A DNA stretch of 60,000 bases from Symsagittifera roscoffensis (Eukaryota > Xenacoelomorpha > Acoela > Convolutidae). Positions 33,596-47,026 of the stretch are shown in pieces. Each line of letters begins with the position of its first letter. Positions within the stretch are counted from its first letter, which is position 1. The notes below the pieces were generated by a model. It made no database searches, was not told the DNA's origin, and saw only the letters and a list, made by a program, of their open reading frames with translations. The position numbers and the translations under genes are program-made. The stretch lies in NCBI RefSeq assembly GCF_963678635.1, contig NC_087066.1:23531996-23591995 (forward strand), read 5' to 3'.

Positions 33596-36500
33596 ATTCA
33601 AATACTGAGGCGTGTCACCAAATGGGCGAATTGGCAGATTTTCTCTACAAAGGCGGAATGAAACAAAACCGGCGAACTTAGATCTTTGTTGTTAGTCGTA
33701 AGCTTCTGCGGAACATTTTAACAAGAAAAGCGGGAAGGATAGTGTTATCCATCTTGTTGGGAATATTCCACACACGGTACAAAATAAAAATTCGTATATG
33801 CTTAACCGTACTTACGAAGAAAGTGACGAATATATATGCTTGGAGTGACTTTTTATTCAAACCAATTGTGGCTCATTTGGAAATTCTTGGAAACTCGATA
33901 CCTGGAACTACGTGGGCCCAGCCGAGCGCGCACACAACTATATTAGTGCAACTGACTGTTCTCTTTAAATCGAGTCTAACTAAACTAATCGTTTTATAAT
34001 CGATGCTGAAAGTTATATGCGAACTATTTATGCGTTGTGAATTATCCCGAACTACAAAATCGTTCCAAATTGAATTGAGGCTTTCCAATTGGTCTTGTTA
34101 ATTTCATATAGGACTCAAATTTTAACAATTAAAAATTCATATTATCAGCCTACAACCAGTTAAAGGGCAGTTGGAACATTTAGGGCTTTGCCCTGATACG
34201 AGCAGCCTTGGTGCTTTATAGGGTTGGAGACTCTTTACTAGCTAAGTACCATCCACAGAGAGGAAATAGTTGACAAGATCCAGCGGAAGTAGAGCTTTAC
34301 ATAACCTGTCGTATATCAGGTCGAAGTCCTGAAAGTTCCGACTGAATTTAATGATTGTTTGTTCAAAAATTGACGAAACATTCGAAATTATATTTTTTGT
34401 TTCAATTTATTCCCCCAAACGCTAATGTGAATTAAATGGATACATTTAGTGTCTGTCTGTTATAACGATAACGGTCGTGTCTTAAGCGTATTTTAAGTCA
34501 CGAGTCTTATGCGTGTTTTAAGAACGCAAAATAGGGCGCGTTAATTATACCAGGTTAACCAAATTGAAAATTTTCAAATTCCCGTAACCTTACGAAAAAC
34601 GATCACGGGTAAAAAATTACATTTGAGCTTCAGTAGCAATATCTTTTAGATATGATAAAAAAAAATTGTTGAAAAAAATTACTGAAAAAACACCGGCCCA
34701 AGCATAAATTTTGCGTTTTTTTGCATCAACAATTCCGATAAATAGCAAAACTTTTTGCATTGAATGAATAATAAGCGAGCGTACAATAATTTTCAGCAAA
34801 TCATCTTAACTGCTGGCAAACAATGAAAGTTACCGTCACAGAGATCAAGCCCTATATTTAATAATTTTGCTATACACAACCAACAAAAATGATTAAGGTA
34901 ACCCACAGGTAAAGTTGGAAAAGAGTTAGTGTCATGCTGCGCATATGTCACTGCAGTTATATACGCTGCAATTCTATGTGAGATTTATCTTAGTGGTGTC
35001 AAGGCCATCCACCAGTCGTGTAATGCTATATTCTCACGGTGCTAGCTAGTTTCTCATCTGTCTGCATATCGGCTTTCGTTACAGTCCTAAACTGTTATTA
35101 TGTGTTTTATTCCAAAACCTAACACAATCATGTTACTCACTTGATTCCAACTTTATCTCAAAGTTCAATTCAAAATTCTATGATATACAAACCGTTACTG
35201 AAGTATTTGAATAAATCAGCATTGTCTATTAATTTATTTATTTCACATTTAATTTAATATTTGAATTTTACCGAGTTCGGTAAAAGTCAGTTAGTGAGCG
35301 CAAGAAAACAAAAACGTTTTTTTTTAGATCCTAACGTTCGAAATTCAAAGAAAGCAAAAGCCGGCCTTAAAGCTCTTCGAATTTGTAAGAAAATAAATGA
35401 TAAGCGACACCTTTTCGATACAATTATAGCAATTTGAGAAAATCTTTCAACTGGTAAACTGCTTAATTCGCTTGGAAATCTGAAAAACAAGATAAAGTAA
35501 ATTTGAACCTGAGCACAAACTTTTTTTGAAAACAAAAAAATCACCTTGATGTATATAAGAGTCAGAACTACATTCATTGACTCTTAAAAACATTAAAAGC
35601 CTTCATCTTTGACCAATCCGCTCTTTTAGCTTGCTAATGACGCTCCTAAAACAGGAATCAAACATTGTCTAAATGCGGAAATTTACAATTACCAACTCAG
35701 TTATGAAATCATTTCCAATAAGGAAACCATAAACTTGTCTATAGATAGACGGTCAAGCTTAAATATTCAGTTTTTCGAAAGTCGGAACAAATAATTATTC
35801 CGATAAAAAGAAAAGTTTTTTTTTTGCACAGTGAACTACACGTGAACGTACGAGCAGTTTCAGCAAATCATCTTAACTGCTGGCAAAAAAAATCTGTCAC
35901 AAACAACAAAGCCTATATGTGATGTTTTTGCTGTACAAAGCCAATAACTATAATAAACATAGCTAACACAATTGGGAGTCAATGAACGCAAGTGAACAGA
36001 AAAAACTACCATGTTTTTGAGCAAATCCCAACTTTCGAAGTTCAAAGAAGACAATAGATGGCCTTGAAGCTCTTTGAATTGCAAGAAAAACTTATGACTG
36101 ACGCCTTTTTAATAAACTTATCCCAATTTGAGACAGGTAAGTTTTTTTATTTCGCTCGGCAATCTGATAAAATCCATTTTCACAAATTGAACTTGATAAC
36201 GTTTTGGGTGACATTTACACTTTTTCTGTTCGATAATGGAGATAAGACAAAGGATAATGGGTTTAACAAAAGAAATAAATTGAACTTACAAAAAATCAAA
36301 AGTCAAACCGCGAAAAGTTAATTATAGCCTGAACAACTTTTAGGACACAAAAAAATTTAAAAAAACAAAAAAAATCATCACAACGTATATAAAAATCTGT
36401 ACTACCCTAATCGACTCTTAAAAACATGCCCAAAACCAGGGGCGGATCTCAATTTTCTCAAGGGGGGGGGGCGGATTTTCAAAAAAAATTCGAAAAATTT

Positions 36501-37826
36501 GACCTTTTTTTTTTTTAGGTCGACCAAATTGAATTTCGGAGCTCTCCTAAAGCACTAAAAAGACGCTGTTTTGGGTGTATTTTCTGCGCCGTAGGCAAAA
36601 TGTTGAAAAATCAGGTCAAAAAAGCCGTTTTTGGGCACTTTTTGAAAAATTTTGACCAAAAAATCGCGCGCCCCCACAAAAAATAGTATAAATTGGCGCC
36701 CAAGGCGCCTTTAGAAAAATTTTAAGGTCCGTCATCAAAATGGATTTCTTAAAAAGTACCAAAGGGGGGACCCTTTGGGTCGGCAGGGGTTCGAATCCCT
36801 GAGGAGGGGGGCGTCCGAAAGCCCCCCCCCCCCCCACCTACCCTAAATCCGCCCCTGCCCAAAACATCAAACGCCTTAATCTTTGAGCGTTTCGCTCTTT
36901 TAGCTTGCTAAGGATGCTCCTAAAACTCGAATCAAATATTGTCTAAATGCGGAAAAGCTATATTTACCAACTCAGTTCGTATTTACGAGAAGGTAATCCT
37001 GCCAGAAAGTAATGATTTAAAATTATGAAATAGATAGGAATAATGCCATTATCTTGCTTTTTCATCTGAATGTGGTTAAACTGAAGAACGAAGCGGCACT
37101 TGAAGTAACAGAAAAATTAGAGAAAACTAGCTTCGAAAAAGGACGTTTAGGTCGAGCAGATTGAAGATACAAGAAAAAATACTACGATTGTGTATGTCGT
37201 TGGTTGTGTTCTTCGTAGGAATGTGCTTTTCATTCGGAGGCGCTGTAATCTATATGCGAAGGTTAGCAGTAGTTTTTGATTGTACTTTTAGAGCTTTGGA
37301 ATATTTTTGCGATTAAGTTGGCAGAGGAGCTTAATTTAATTTGTCGAAATAAACGGTGCCTCTGAGTACTGATACATGATGCTGACATGCTCTCTGCATA
37401 AGCTCTAGAGCCATTGGATGCATAGTTCCAGACGATGACGAGAGGACGGTCAATCATTTGAGTATTTCATAGGTTGATAACAAAAAATTTCGGTCATCTG
37501 ATAACTTATTGGGAGATAGCGCTGATTGCATGAAAAAAGTTTTTGCACTGATTTTATATTTTATTTGTTTTGAAACCTCTTAAATAATGTTGATATTACA
37601 GATGTGTGTATTACACACAAGATATTCCACTGATGAATTGTGAATTGTTTCATACACTGCAGTAATGCTATTTTTTGTTCGATGACCTGTTTTTTGTTCG
37701 ATGAAGAAATTGATAACCATAAAATTAAATCTACTCAGAGGGAAACAACAAAAATCCCTCTAGGGATACACTAGGGATACAACAAAAATTTAACGGCAGC
37801 TAGCCGAAAAAATAGGACAAAAGCCA
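33596..37826 (+). repeat. Array copy 2 (segments A-B)
   Basis: Near-identical tandem copy of 29363-33595. Near identity points to recent duplication or continuing conversion; an assembly artefact is also possible. Confidence 0.95.
36437..36857 (+). mobile_element. hAT-type MITE (array copy 2)
   Basis: Same insertion carried by duplication; CCCAAAAC flanks at 36429-36436 and 36858-36865. G and C run lengths differ from copy 1. Confidence 0.9.
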
Positions 37827-38194
37827 TTGGTTCAAAAAAAATGAAACCATTTTTTTACATGTCTCGAAGGCAGTTGAATTTGCTGGGAAAATACTAAGAA
37901 AGACAATTGCCAGAGTTAAGTAAGTATTGAAAAATAACACTAATCAAGCGGTAACTGAGCAGATAACACCAAAACGTTTGAAGACTAATGAGCCAAAAAA
38001 AATGCTGTATAAGTCTTCGAGCTATAAATTTTTCAAACCCTCCTCCGAGAGTACAAATGCAAAAAATATATACATATTTTGGCCCTTCAAAGAACGAATA
38101 ATGAGGCAACTGAGCAGATACAAGATCATTCGAAACTTTCAGTTAAAATACGCGGACAATCATCAAAAAAGGAAAAACAAGAGTTGGTTTGAAA
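37827..38194 (+). repeat. Array spacer segment C
   Basis: This 368-base block, from ggttc..aaaatgaaacc to gttggtttgaaag, follows segment B here and again at 40304-40672, but is absent after array copy 1. Confidence 0.9.
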
Positions 38195-40303
38195 GTTATG
38201 AAATCATTTCCAATAAGGAAACCATAAACTTGTCTATAGATAGACGGTCAAGCTTAAATATTCAGTTTTTCGAAAGTCGGAACAAATAATTATTCCGATA
38301 AAAAGAAAATTTTTTTTTGCACAGTGAACTACACGTGAACGTACGAGAAGTTTCAGCAAATCATCTTAACTGCTGGCAAAAAAATCTGTCACAAACAACA
38401 AAGCCTATATGTGATGTTTTTGCTGTACAAAGCCAACAACTATAATAAACATAGCTAACACAATTGGGAGTCAATGAACGCAAGTGAACAGAAAAAACTA
38501 CCATGTTTTTGAGCAAATCCCAACTTTCGAAGTTCAAAGAAGACAATAGATGGCCTTGAAGCTCTTTGAATTGCAAGAAAAACTTATGACTGACGCCTTT
38601 TTAATAAACTTATCCCAATTTGAGACAGGTAAGTTTTTTATTTCGCTCGGCAATCTGATAAAATCCATTTTCACAAATTAGAACTTGATAACGTTTTGGG
38701 TGACATTTACACTTTTTCTGTTCGATAATGGAGATAAGACAAAGGATAATGGGTTTAACAAAAGAAATAAATTGAACTTACAAAAAATCAAAAGTCAAAC
38801 CGCGAAAAGTTAATTATAGCCTGAACAACTTTTAGGACACAAAAAAATTTAAAAAACCAAAAAAAATCATCACAACGTATATAAAAATCTGTACTACCCT
38901 AATCGACTCTTGAAATCATGCCCAAAACCAGGGGCGGATCTGAATTTTCTCGAGGGGGGGCGGATTTTCAAAAAAATTTCGAAAATTTTGACCTTTTTTT
39001 TTTTTTTAGGTCGACCAAATTGAATTTCGGAGCTCTCCTAAAGCACTAAAAAGACGCTGTTTTGGGTGTATTTTCTGCGCCGTAGGCAAAATGTTGAAAA
39101 ATCAGGTCAAAAAAGCCGTTTTTGGGCACTTTTTGAAAAATTTTGACCAAAAAATCGCGCGCCCCCACAAAAATAGTATAAATTGGCGCCTTTAGAAAAA
39201 TTTTAAGGTCCGTCATCAAAATGGATTTCTTAAAAAGTACCAAAGGGGGGACCCTTTGGGTCGGCAGGGGTTCGAATCCCTGAGGAGGGGGGCGTCCGAA
39301 AGCCCCCCCCCCACCTACCCTAAATCCGCCCCTGCCCAAAACATCAAAAGCCTTAATCTTTGAGCGTTTCGCTCTTTTAGCTTGCTAACGATGCTCCTAA
39401 AACTCGAATCAAATATTGTCTAAATGCGGAAAAGCTATATTTACCAACTCAGTTCGTATTTACGAGAAGGTAATCCTGCCAGAAAGTAATGATTTAAAAT
39501 TATGAAATAGATAGGAATAATGCCATTATCTTGCTTTTTCATCTGAATGTGGTTAAACTGAAGAACGAAGCGGCACTTGAAGAAACAGAAAAATTCGAGA
39601 AAACTAGCTTCGAAAAAGGACGTTTAGGTCGAGCAGATTGAAGATACAAGAAAAAATACTACGATTGTGTATGTCGTTGGTTGTGTTCTTCGTAGGAATG
39701 TGCTTTTCATTCGGAGGCGCTGTAATCTATATGCGAAGGTTAGCAGTAGTTTTTGATTGTACTTTTAGAGCTTTGGAATATTTTTGCGATTAAGTTGGCA
39801 GAGGAGCTTAATTTAATTTGTCGAAATAAACGGTGCCTCTGAGTACAGACACATGATGCTGACATGTTCTCTGCATAAGCTCTAGAGCCATTGGATGCAT
39901 AGTTCCAGACGATGACGAGAAGACGGTCAATCATTTGAGTATTTCATAGGTTGACAACAAAAAATTTCGGTCATCTGATAACTTATTGGGAGATAGCGCT
40001 GATTGCATGAAAAAAGTTTTTGCACTGATTTTATATTTTATTTGTTTTGAAACCTCTTAAATAATGTTGATATTACAGATGTGTGTATTACACACAAGAT
40101 ATTCCACTGATGAATTGTGAATTGTTTCATACACTGCAGTAATGCTATTTTTTGTTCGATGACCTGTTTTTTGTTCGATGAAGAAATTGATAACCATAAA
40201 ATTAAATCTACTCAGAGGGAAACAACAAAAACCCCTCTAGGGATACACTAGGGATACAACAAAAATTTAACGGCAGCTAGCCGAAAAAATAGGACAAAAG
40301 CCA
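38195..40303 (+). repeat. Array copy 3, segment B only
   Basis: Matches 31467-33593 (offset 6,728 at the start) with more differences than copies 1 and 2 show between themselves, including a 15-base shorter MITE. Segment A is missing. Confidence 0.9.
38929..39334 (+). mobile_element. hAT-type MITE (array copy 3)
   Basis: Same insertion site (CCCAAAAC at 38921-38928 and 39335-39342); 406 bases, shortened G runs and a small internal deletion near 39187. Confidence 0.9.
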
Positions 40304-40672
40304 CTGGTTCGAAAAAAAATGAAACCATTTTTTTTACATCATGTCTCGAAGGCAGTTGAATTTGATGCGAAAATACTGAGAAAGTCAATTGCCAGTGTTA
40401 AGTAAGTATTGAAAAACAATATTAATCAAGCGGTAACTGAGCAGATAACACTAAAACGTTTGAAGACTAATGAGCCAACAAAATTGCTGTAGAAGCCTTC
40501 GAGCTATAAATTTTTCAAACCCTCCTCCGAGAGTACAAATGCAAAAAATATATATTTTGGCCCTTCAAAGAACGAATAATGAGGCAACTGAGCAGATACA
40601 AGATCATTCGAAACTTTCAGTTAAAATACGAGGACAATCATCAAAAAGGAAAAACAAGAGTTGGTTTGAAAG
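40304..40672 (+). repeat. Array spacer segment C, second copy
   Basis: Diverged copy of 37827-38194; array homology ends after gttggtttgaaag. Confidence 0.9.
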
Positions 40673-42672
40673 TAACAATAAAACTGCCCTTTGAAAGGTT
40701 TCCGACATTTTATCGAATTAGACATGCCAACTGATTTTGTTGACCTAGTTGTTAACCCAAAAAAAAAGTATTCATTCCGATTCGATAAGGCTCGTAAATC
40801 GCTAGCGTAATTATAAATGATTTACTCTATTTCTGTGGAAGTTGAAAGAGGAAGATTAATAAAAAGCCATTCTTTCGGCTGTCTTCACTTTTATTTTGGA
40901 GCTCGGTTGATAAACTGTATTCACAAATACTTTGAATGATCGTTTCATTAATATGAAATTAAAATTATATAAATTGAGCTTTTAATGGCGAACTTCAAAA
41001 GAATATCGGTAATTGATAGCAAACCTTTTAGATTATCAGTGATAATCACGGAGGCGACGGTTAGCTTCGCACCACTTGCATAACATCAAGTATACAATTT
41101 AAACAGCACTAAGCTGAAGAAGTAGCAATGACGACTTCGAACGATGTTACCATTGCAGAACAAACTACATTGTGAAATGAAAACAGAATGAAGCTTTTTT
41201 GCATTTAAATTTATCAAGGTCTCTGTCAGCCTGATTTAGATCATTATATAGATATAGATTAGATAGATATAAACAGTAATTACTAGTAGACAGTTATTAA
41301 AAATTAAATTTTCACGAAATTGAGTATGTCAGCGGCATCACAAAAATTCAAATGATTTTATCAACCAGTTCTTAACCCGAAAATAGATGGCGAGAAAGAG
41401 ACGGAAAGAAGCTTCGCAGCATTTTTTTAGAAAGAACAAAGGGCAACATTGGAAGCTTTCGAATTTCAAGTAACATGAATACCGTGCCGACATAACGTGG
41501 GTAGACGACCATTGAGCCGAAAACAAATACGCCATCAGAAACTGTTGTTCTAAAAGGCACTGAAAAATTAAGTTTTAACACTTTCAACTTTTTGAATTAA
41601 TTTTTTTATACAAAATAACAAATTTTTGCCATTCAAATAGCCAAAAACAACTTGACTAATCCAAACAAAACTATTTAGGCCAACTTAAGCTTTTAAGCAA
41701 AAAAAAAACGAAGGAAAACATACTCAGGGTTATTAATTTTACAAATAATTACAGGAGCAAGCCAACAACACTTGCAACTACAATGAATAGCGCATCGCTT
41801 AAAGAAAAAGAAAACTTGTGATGGGTCAACTAAGCCACGACAAAACATATGCAGACAAAAGAAAGTCCGGCAATCAATTTTCTCGGAAAATATTCATTTT
41901 CACACATACTGAAAACAAACAAATTAGAGAGCAAATGCGACCGATTTAACTCTAGACCAATTGGGAAGAAGCTGGAAATTAATGTCGAATAAAAAACCAA
42001 ATTCATTTTCTTACACAATTGTACGAAAATTGTTTCCAGGTTAAAAAAAAGATCTAGTTTCCAGTTGCATGACACTTGCTCATACAAAGCAGTATATTGG
42101 CACTAACAGGACCTTTACGGAGTTTCAAAATGACGGATACAGAAAAACTTTTTTTCAAAAAATCGAATTATTAATGTGCAAAACTTTTCAAAATTGGATA
42201 TTTCAAAAGAACTTACGGAAAATTTATTCGTATATAACTAATTTGATTTTTTTTAAATAATGATATTTTGTAATAACAATCAAGTAGATTTCCAGTAGCT
42301 ACTACAAGTACATTTTTTCTATCCTCTTTAAGTTATCAAATTTGAAGTGTTTTAATCGCTCAAATTCTTGTGCTCATTTCTTCAAAAAAAACCATTTCCT
42401 CTAAAACAATTAATTAGATTTTTCTGACATGAAAAGGGCGAATCAAATATTGCAAGCAAAATAAAAACAGATTAGTGGCGCTTCCCACCATTGCAATATA
42501 TCATGACCTCTACAAAAATTTTCAACGCGGTACTAAGCCTACAGAACTTGGATAGGCCACCGCTACACCAAAAAATACATCTCCATAAAAACTGAGCTTA
42601 AAACAAACAAAAACAACGCAAAATCAGGCCACTAAGCCGATATTGCCTGCGCCAAATCCTGTTAACCCCGAA
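40673..42672. other. AT-rich non-coding stretch
   Basis: No credible gene. A short ATAGAT-type tandem run lies near 41247-41272. Confidence 0.4.
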
Positions 42673-42748
42673 CAATTTTTCAATGAAAAAAAAATCATCA
42701 TAGAGGCTACTTCGCCTCTATAATGTTTTTTTTTTCATTCAAAAATTG
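42673..42748. repeat. 35-bp hairpin with 6-base loop
   Basis: Arms 42673-42707 and 42714-42748 pair at 32 of 35 positions around TACTTC. The loop-proximal ATAGAGGC/GCCTCTAT part is not low-complexity. Likely a foldback element or a structured RNA if transcribed. Confidence 0.8.
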
Positions 42749-44351
42749 CAATGGAGACAAAAACCGCCGAAATAGAGACGAAAGGTCGGGAAAATGAAAG
42801 TTTGAGAAAAACTTGAACTTTCAAAATTTATATATCTTAACCTCAATTTGACTTAAATAAAGTTGGAAAGGAAAACATGGAAAAAATAATTTCACCTCAT
42901 TGAAAATAAACTAAGAAAATTAAATTTGCATAAAAAAAACTTACGAAGCGGTAGCCACGCCGGCGATTTGTGAGCAGACACCCGTTGAGCCATAAAAAAG
43001 GGTTCAATTAAAAACATTAAATCATAATGATTACCCCCTCAAAAGACTCACATGATTATAAAAACTTGTTTGGCTCATCCAACGCCGATTAGGTATAAAC
43101 GGAAAAAATTTTAAGCCGAGTAATAAAAGCAAAAAACAAAAACGGAAACTAACTATACTGAACTCGACTTGGTAATATTAAAACGAACATGAAAAAAAAA
43201 ACAAATAACGAATAAAACGGGTATTTGATCTGCAGACAAGATCAAAATATGTCTGTTGAATAACAAAGATTTGAGAAAATGATTCAGTGACTCTGTTGGA
43301 CAAGCTGTTAACAAAAAGTCTATGTTCCAAATCGATGAAGCTTGCTAATCGCGAGCATAAGAAATCCTTCCAAATGAACCGACGGAGCGGAAGAAATCAA
43401 AAATAATGAACAGAAAACTTTTGTTTGTAAAATTTGTATTAAAAATTTTAAAAAAAAACTCTGCAGCAAATCTTGTAACTCAATTACTTCCACCAATGGG
43501 TCTTTAGAAAGAGTCGGGCTACGAGAACTAATCCCACAAAAATCAACCGACTAACCATAGTCCGAAAAACCAGTAAATTTATAGTTTGCAAAAAAAAACA
43601 GGTCCCGCCCGAATTCCAACCAAAAGCCTTTGCCGTCTCAAACAGGCCTGTTGATTGAATTTGAATTTACCATGAAGCAAGTTGAACCACTAGAAACATT
43701 TTTACGTCCGATATCAAGTGAGCAAAGTTCTTCACGGGAAAAAGGCTAGTACCCGGTTGCAAAACCTTGGCTAATCACAAGGATAAAAAGGAAACCAAAG
43801 AGGAGTTGATAGTTGCATGGAAAAGACGCAACGCATACTTCGAATAGAACTTGTCTTTAAAAAGCAAACGTGCTCAATCTACGTCAGCTCTAAATTTCCA
43901 AGATATGCATCCAGGAGATGAGTCGTGTGAACTGAGTTGTTCTTCGGGAAAGTCTAAAAAAAATCAGTACTGAGATCATTTACTTCTCCTTTGTATCCAT
44001 TGAGCATAATTGACTGAAACGGAAGAAGCTCAATTCTGGTTTCAATTTGAGTTGTTATTTGCACGTAGTAAGCGAATCGCTTAATAGTAACGATATAGTT
44101 TTCAGAAGGGTTGGAAAACAATTCTTATGTTCTTCTTTTTCCGGGGCCCAGTTAAAATGAACACATATATAAAAATTAATTCAGGAGTCTCGGATGTCCA
44201 CTAAAACTTGTATCTAACGGAACAAGAATTGCACCAGTATTTATAACTTAACTTTATAAAATTGCATTACGTAGAGTAAAAGTCATTACATATATGCCAA
44301 GCGCTATAATCTAGGAACACGAATTTAGGTTTGCACGAGTTACTGGACAAA
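42749..44351. other. Non-coding stretch with dispersed repeat copies
   Basis: About 43338-43400 resembles 10684-10760, and about 43590-43780 resembles 20600-20850 (family R2). No gene seen. Confidence 0.45.
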
Positions 44352-44959
<608 letters not shown>

Positions 44960-45523
44960 ATGGGCACTGATTTAGAGAAATTGCTGCTGAAAATTGAGAG
45001 GTTAACGCAGGGACAGCTGCAAACCAAATACCTCCAGTCTTTCATTGGCAGCACAATGAAAGGTCTTGCAAAAGAAGCTAGCGAAATCGAGAAGAATTTG
45101 ACGGCAATTTCGATAACATCGAAGCAAAATTATCAAAAGGTGATCAATCAGCGAAATGAAAAATACGAGGAAGATCTTTCCATGACTCTTTTTGCAAACA
45201 AGATGCAACGATGGGGGTCAGCTTTGGACAAAGTCGAGATGTTCCGAAGCATATTTGATGGAGATTGTGAGCAACCACTTCCAAAAACAGCATCTCGACA
45301 AGTCGAAAAGCAAAGAAAGGAGCAGAAATCGCAGTCAAATCAGCGCGCCTCTACACTTAATAGCAACACCATACCATTACACGATCACAAATCAGTGAAA
45401 GCTACAGAGACAAAAAGCTCAAGAAAATCAAGAAAAAAACTTCTCAAAAAACAAGCAAAAACCTTGATTAAATCTGCTAGCGAAGCTAAAATATTTGATA
45501 AGCGTGAAGAAAACGTCCGATAG
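44960..45523 (+). CDS. Unrecognised 187-residue coiled-coil, lysine-rich protein
   Basis: ATG at 44960 opens an intact single-exon frame ending at 45523, with AATAAA at 45693-45698. The first 100 residues are predicted helical with heptad-like spacing (LEKLLLKIERL, ASEIEKNLTAI). The second half is polar and strongly basic, ending in a Lys/Arg-rich segment (SRKSRKKLLKKQAKTL) that looks like a nuclear localisation signal. I recognise no family. Divergent arrangement with H4 raises, but does not show, a chromatin or cell-cycle role. Confidence 0.7.
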   Translation: MGTDLEKLLLKIERLTQGQLQTKYLQSFIGSTMKGLAKEASEIEKNLTAISITSKQNYQKVINQRNEKYEEDLSMTLFANKMQRWGSALDKVEMFRSIFDGDCEQPLPKTASRQVEKQRKEQKSQSNQRASTLNSNTIPLHDHKSVKATETKSSRKSRKKLLKKQAKTLIKSASEAKIFDKREENVR

Positions 45524-45692
45524 CTGAGAAAAACATCAGATTGATGATTTCAGCTTCTAAACCCTATATACGCTGAATTTACTCTCAATGTTCTCAAACT
45601 GCATTAGAAACTATCATTATTAGTGGCAACCATTTTTACGGTGCGGCAACATTCAACTTTGATACCTTGATTTTTGTAAATTTATTTATTTG

Positions 45693-45698
45693 AATAAA
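45693..45698 (+). terminator. Polyadenylation signal of the coiled-coil gene
   Basis: AATAAA, 170 bases after the stop codon. Confidence 0.5.
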
Positions 45699-45849
45699 GC
45701 GTGTTTTAAAATTTCATTTGAATAAGTTCATTACATAGTAGCAATACATTTACTTTTACGCAATCTTTTCTTATTTCTGCAGACTCAGAAAACAAATTTT
45801 TGCTGATCACCCAGTTTTGTGAAAATATAGACTATAGTCCATTGCTGTT

Positions 45850-46605
45850 GTCAAAGTTGAACAAGTATGGCCGATTGCGGTGCAAATGGCACAGAGTGTT
45901 CCGAACATATTGTTTTGAAAAATACATAATAATATTTCTCTTCTTTGTTAAATTAGTGTCGTTTTTTGTGCGTGGGGTGATAAAGGATCATACGAATCCC
46001 TATAACCGGGCTCGAAAGGGGGAAGGGCGGATTTTCAAAAATTTTTGAAAAATTAGTAGCTTTTTTTTTTAGGTCGACCAAATTGATTTGAGCTCTCCCA
46101 AACCACTATAAAGACCCTAAATTGACCAAATTTTCTGCGCCGCAGGCAAATTTTAGAAAAACAGGCCAAAAAAGGCTTAGAAACTTAGAAAAATTTGTCA
46201 GTCACATAAACATAGGCAACTTTGGGCAAAAAATTTCGTCGAAAATTACAAAAACAAAAATAAGAAAAAATTTTTTTTTAGAAAATACTTTCGAACACGA
46301 GATTTTTTTTATTCCTCAGAAGGGCGATAAAAAAACTTCACAAAATAACAATACTGGAATAGAACAAAAGTTTTGCGGCTTATCCTACTAGAATAAGCCT
46401 GCTCGCTACTTTATTCGCACGATTTTTGAATTGAAACTCAAAAAACCAGTTTTTCTTGACAGAGAAAATTATTGAGAGTTATCAATGTCGTTCGAATCAC
46501 GGCCAAAAGGGCTTTAATATGATGAATCGCTCGAAACATTCTAATGATTATTTGTGGTACCTGATAAAAAAAGAAAAACACATCCGAATACAAACCATTT
46601 TCAAT
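45850..46605. repeat. Family R1 copy interrupted by a MITE remnant
   Basis: R1 motifs at 45865-45990 and 46388-46605 flank a block at about 46005-46200 that follows the MITE (gggcggattttcaaaaa, aggtcgaccaaattga, ttctgcgccgcaggcaaa). A diverged MITE appears to have inserted in an R1 copy. Confidence 0.5.
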
Positions 46606-47026
46606 GAAACTTATTAGACATGTTTGTCACCTTTTCCTGTTCTTTGATCATTTTGTAAATACTGTAAGCATTTTAAAATTCTTATCTAAAAGTAGTAAAA
46701 AAATGCACCAGAAGTTGCGACTGCAGATCACGGAAATGAGACAGATAGAGAGAAAAGGCTTAACTTACCAACAACAAAGGTGGCTTGGTTATAACCATAC
46801 AATAGACCTTGTAAGCATATGCATCAGTTTTTTCCCGGTAGCAGTCGAAACGCTCGGGGGTTGGTCCGCTTTAGCTATCAAAACCCTCAAGTCAGTTGCT
46901 ATCCTCGCTGATGCCAGACGTTCTGGTTCACGTGACGCTCGTGTTGCCCCAGTTCGCCTTCTCCAGAGCCTCTCAGTGTGCCTCATGAGAGGAAACGCCA
47001 CTATGATTGTCAGCCGGGCCATCTAG
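46604..47026 (+). pseudogene. 3' end of a non-LTR retrotransposon ORF, remnant
   Basis: The second half of this frame (FFPVAVETLGGW, LLQSLSVCLMRGNA) resembles the conserved C-terminal segment seen at the end of many invertebrate retrotransposon reverse transcriptase ORFs. The first 60 codons look like unrelated AT-rich DNA read in frame. No RT catalytic motif is present, so this is a 5'-truncated fragment. Confidence 0.45.

Noticed and set aside
36437-36857. tRNA gene suggested by GGTTCGAATCC
   Set aside because: Only a T-arm-like piece is present; no A box, anticodon arm or acceptor stem at the right spacing, and it lies inside a MITE.
33345-37765. CRISPR-like array from the long direct repeats
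   Set aside because: Units are 4.2 kb with no short repeat-spacer pattern; this is a segmental duplication in eukaryotic DNA.
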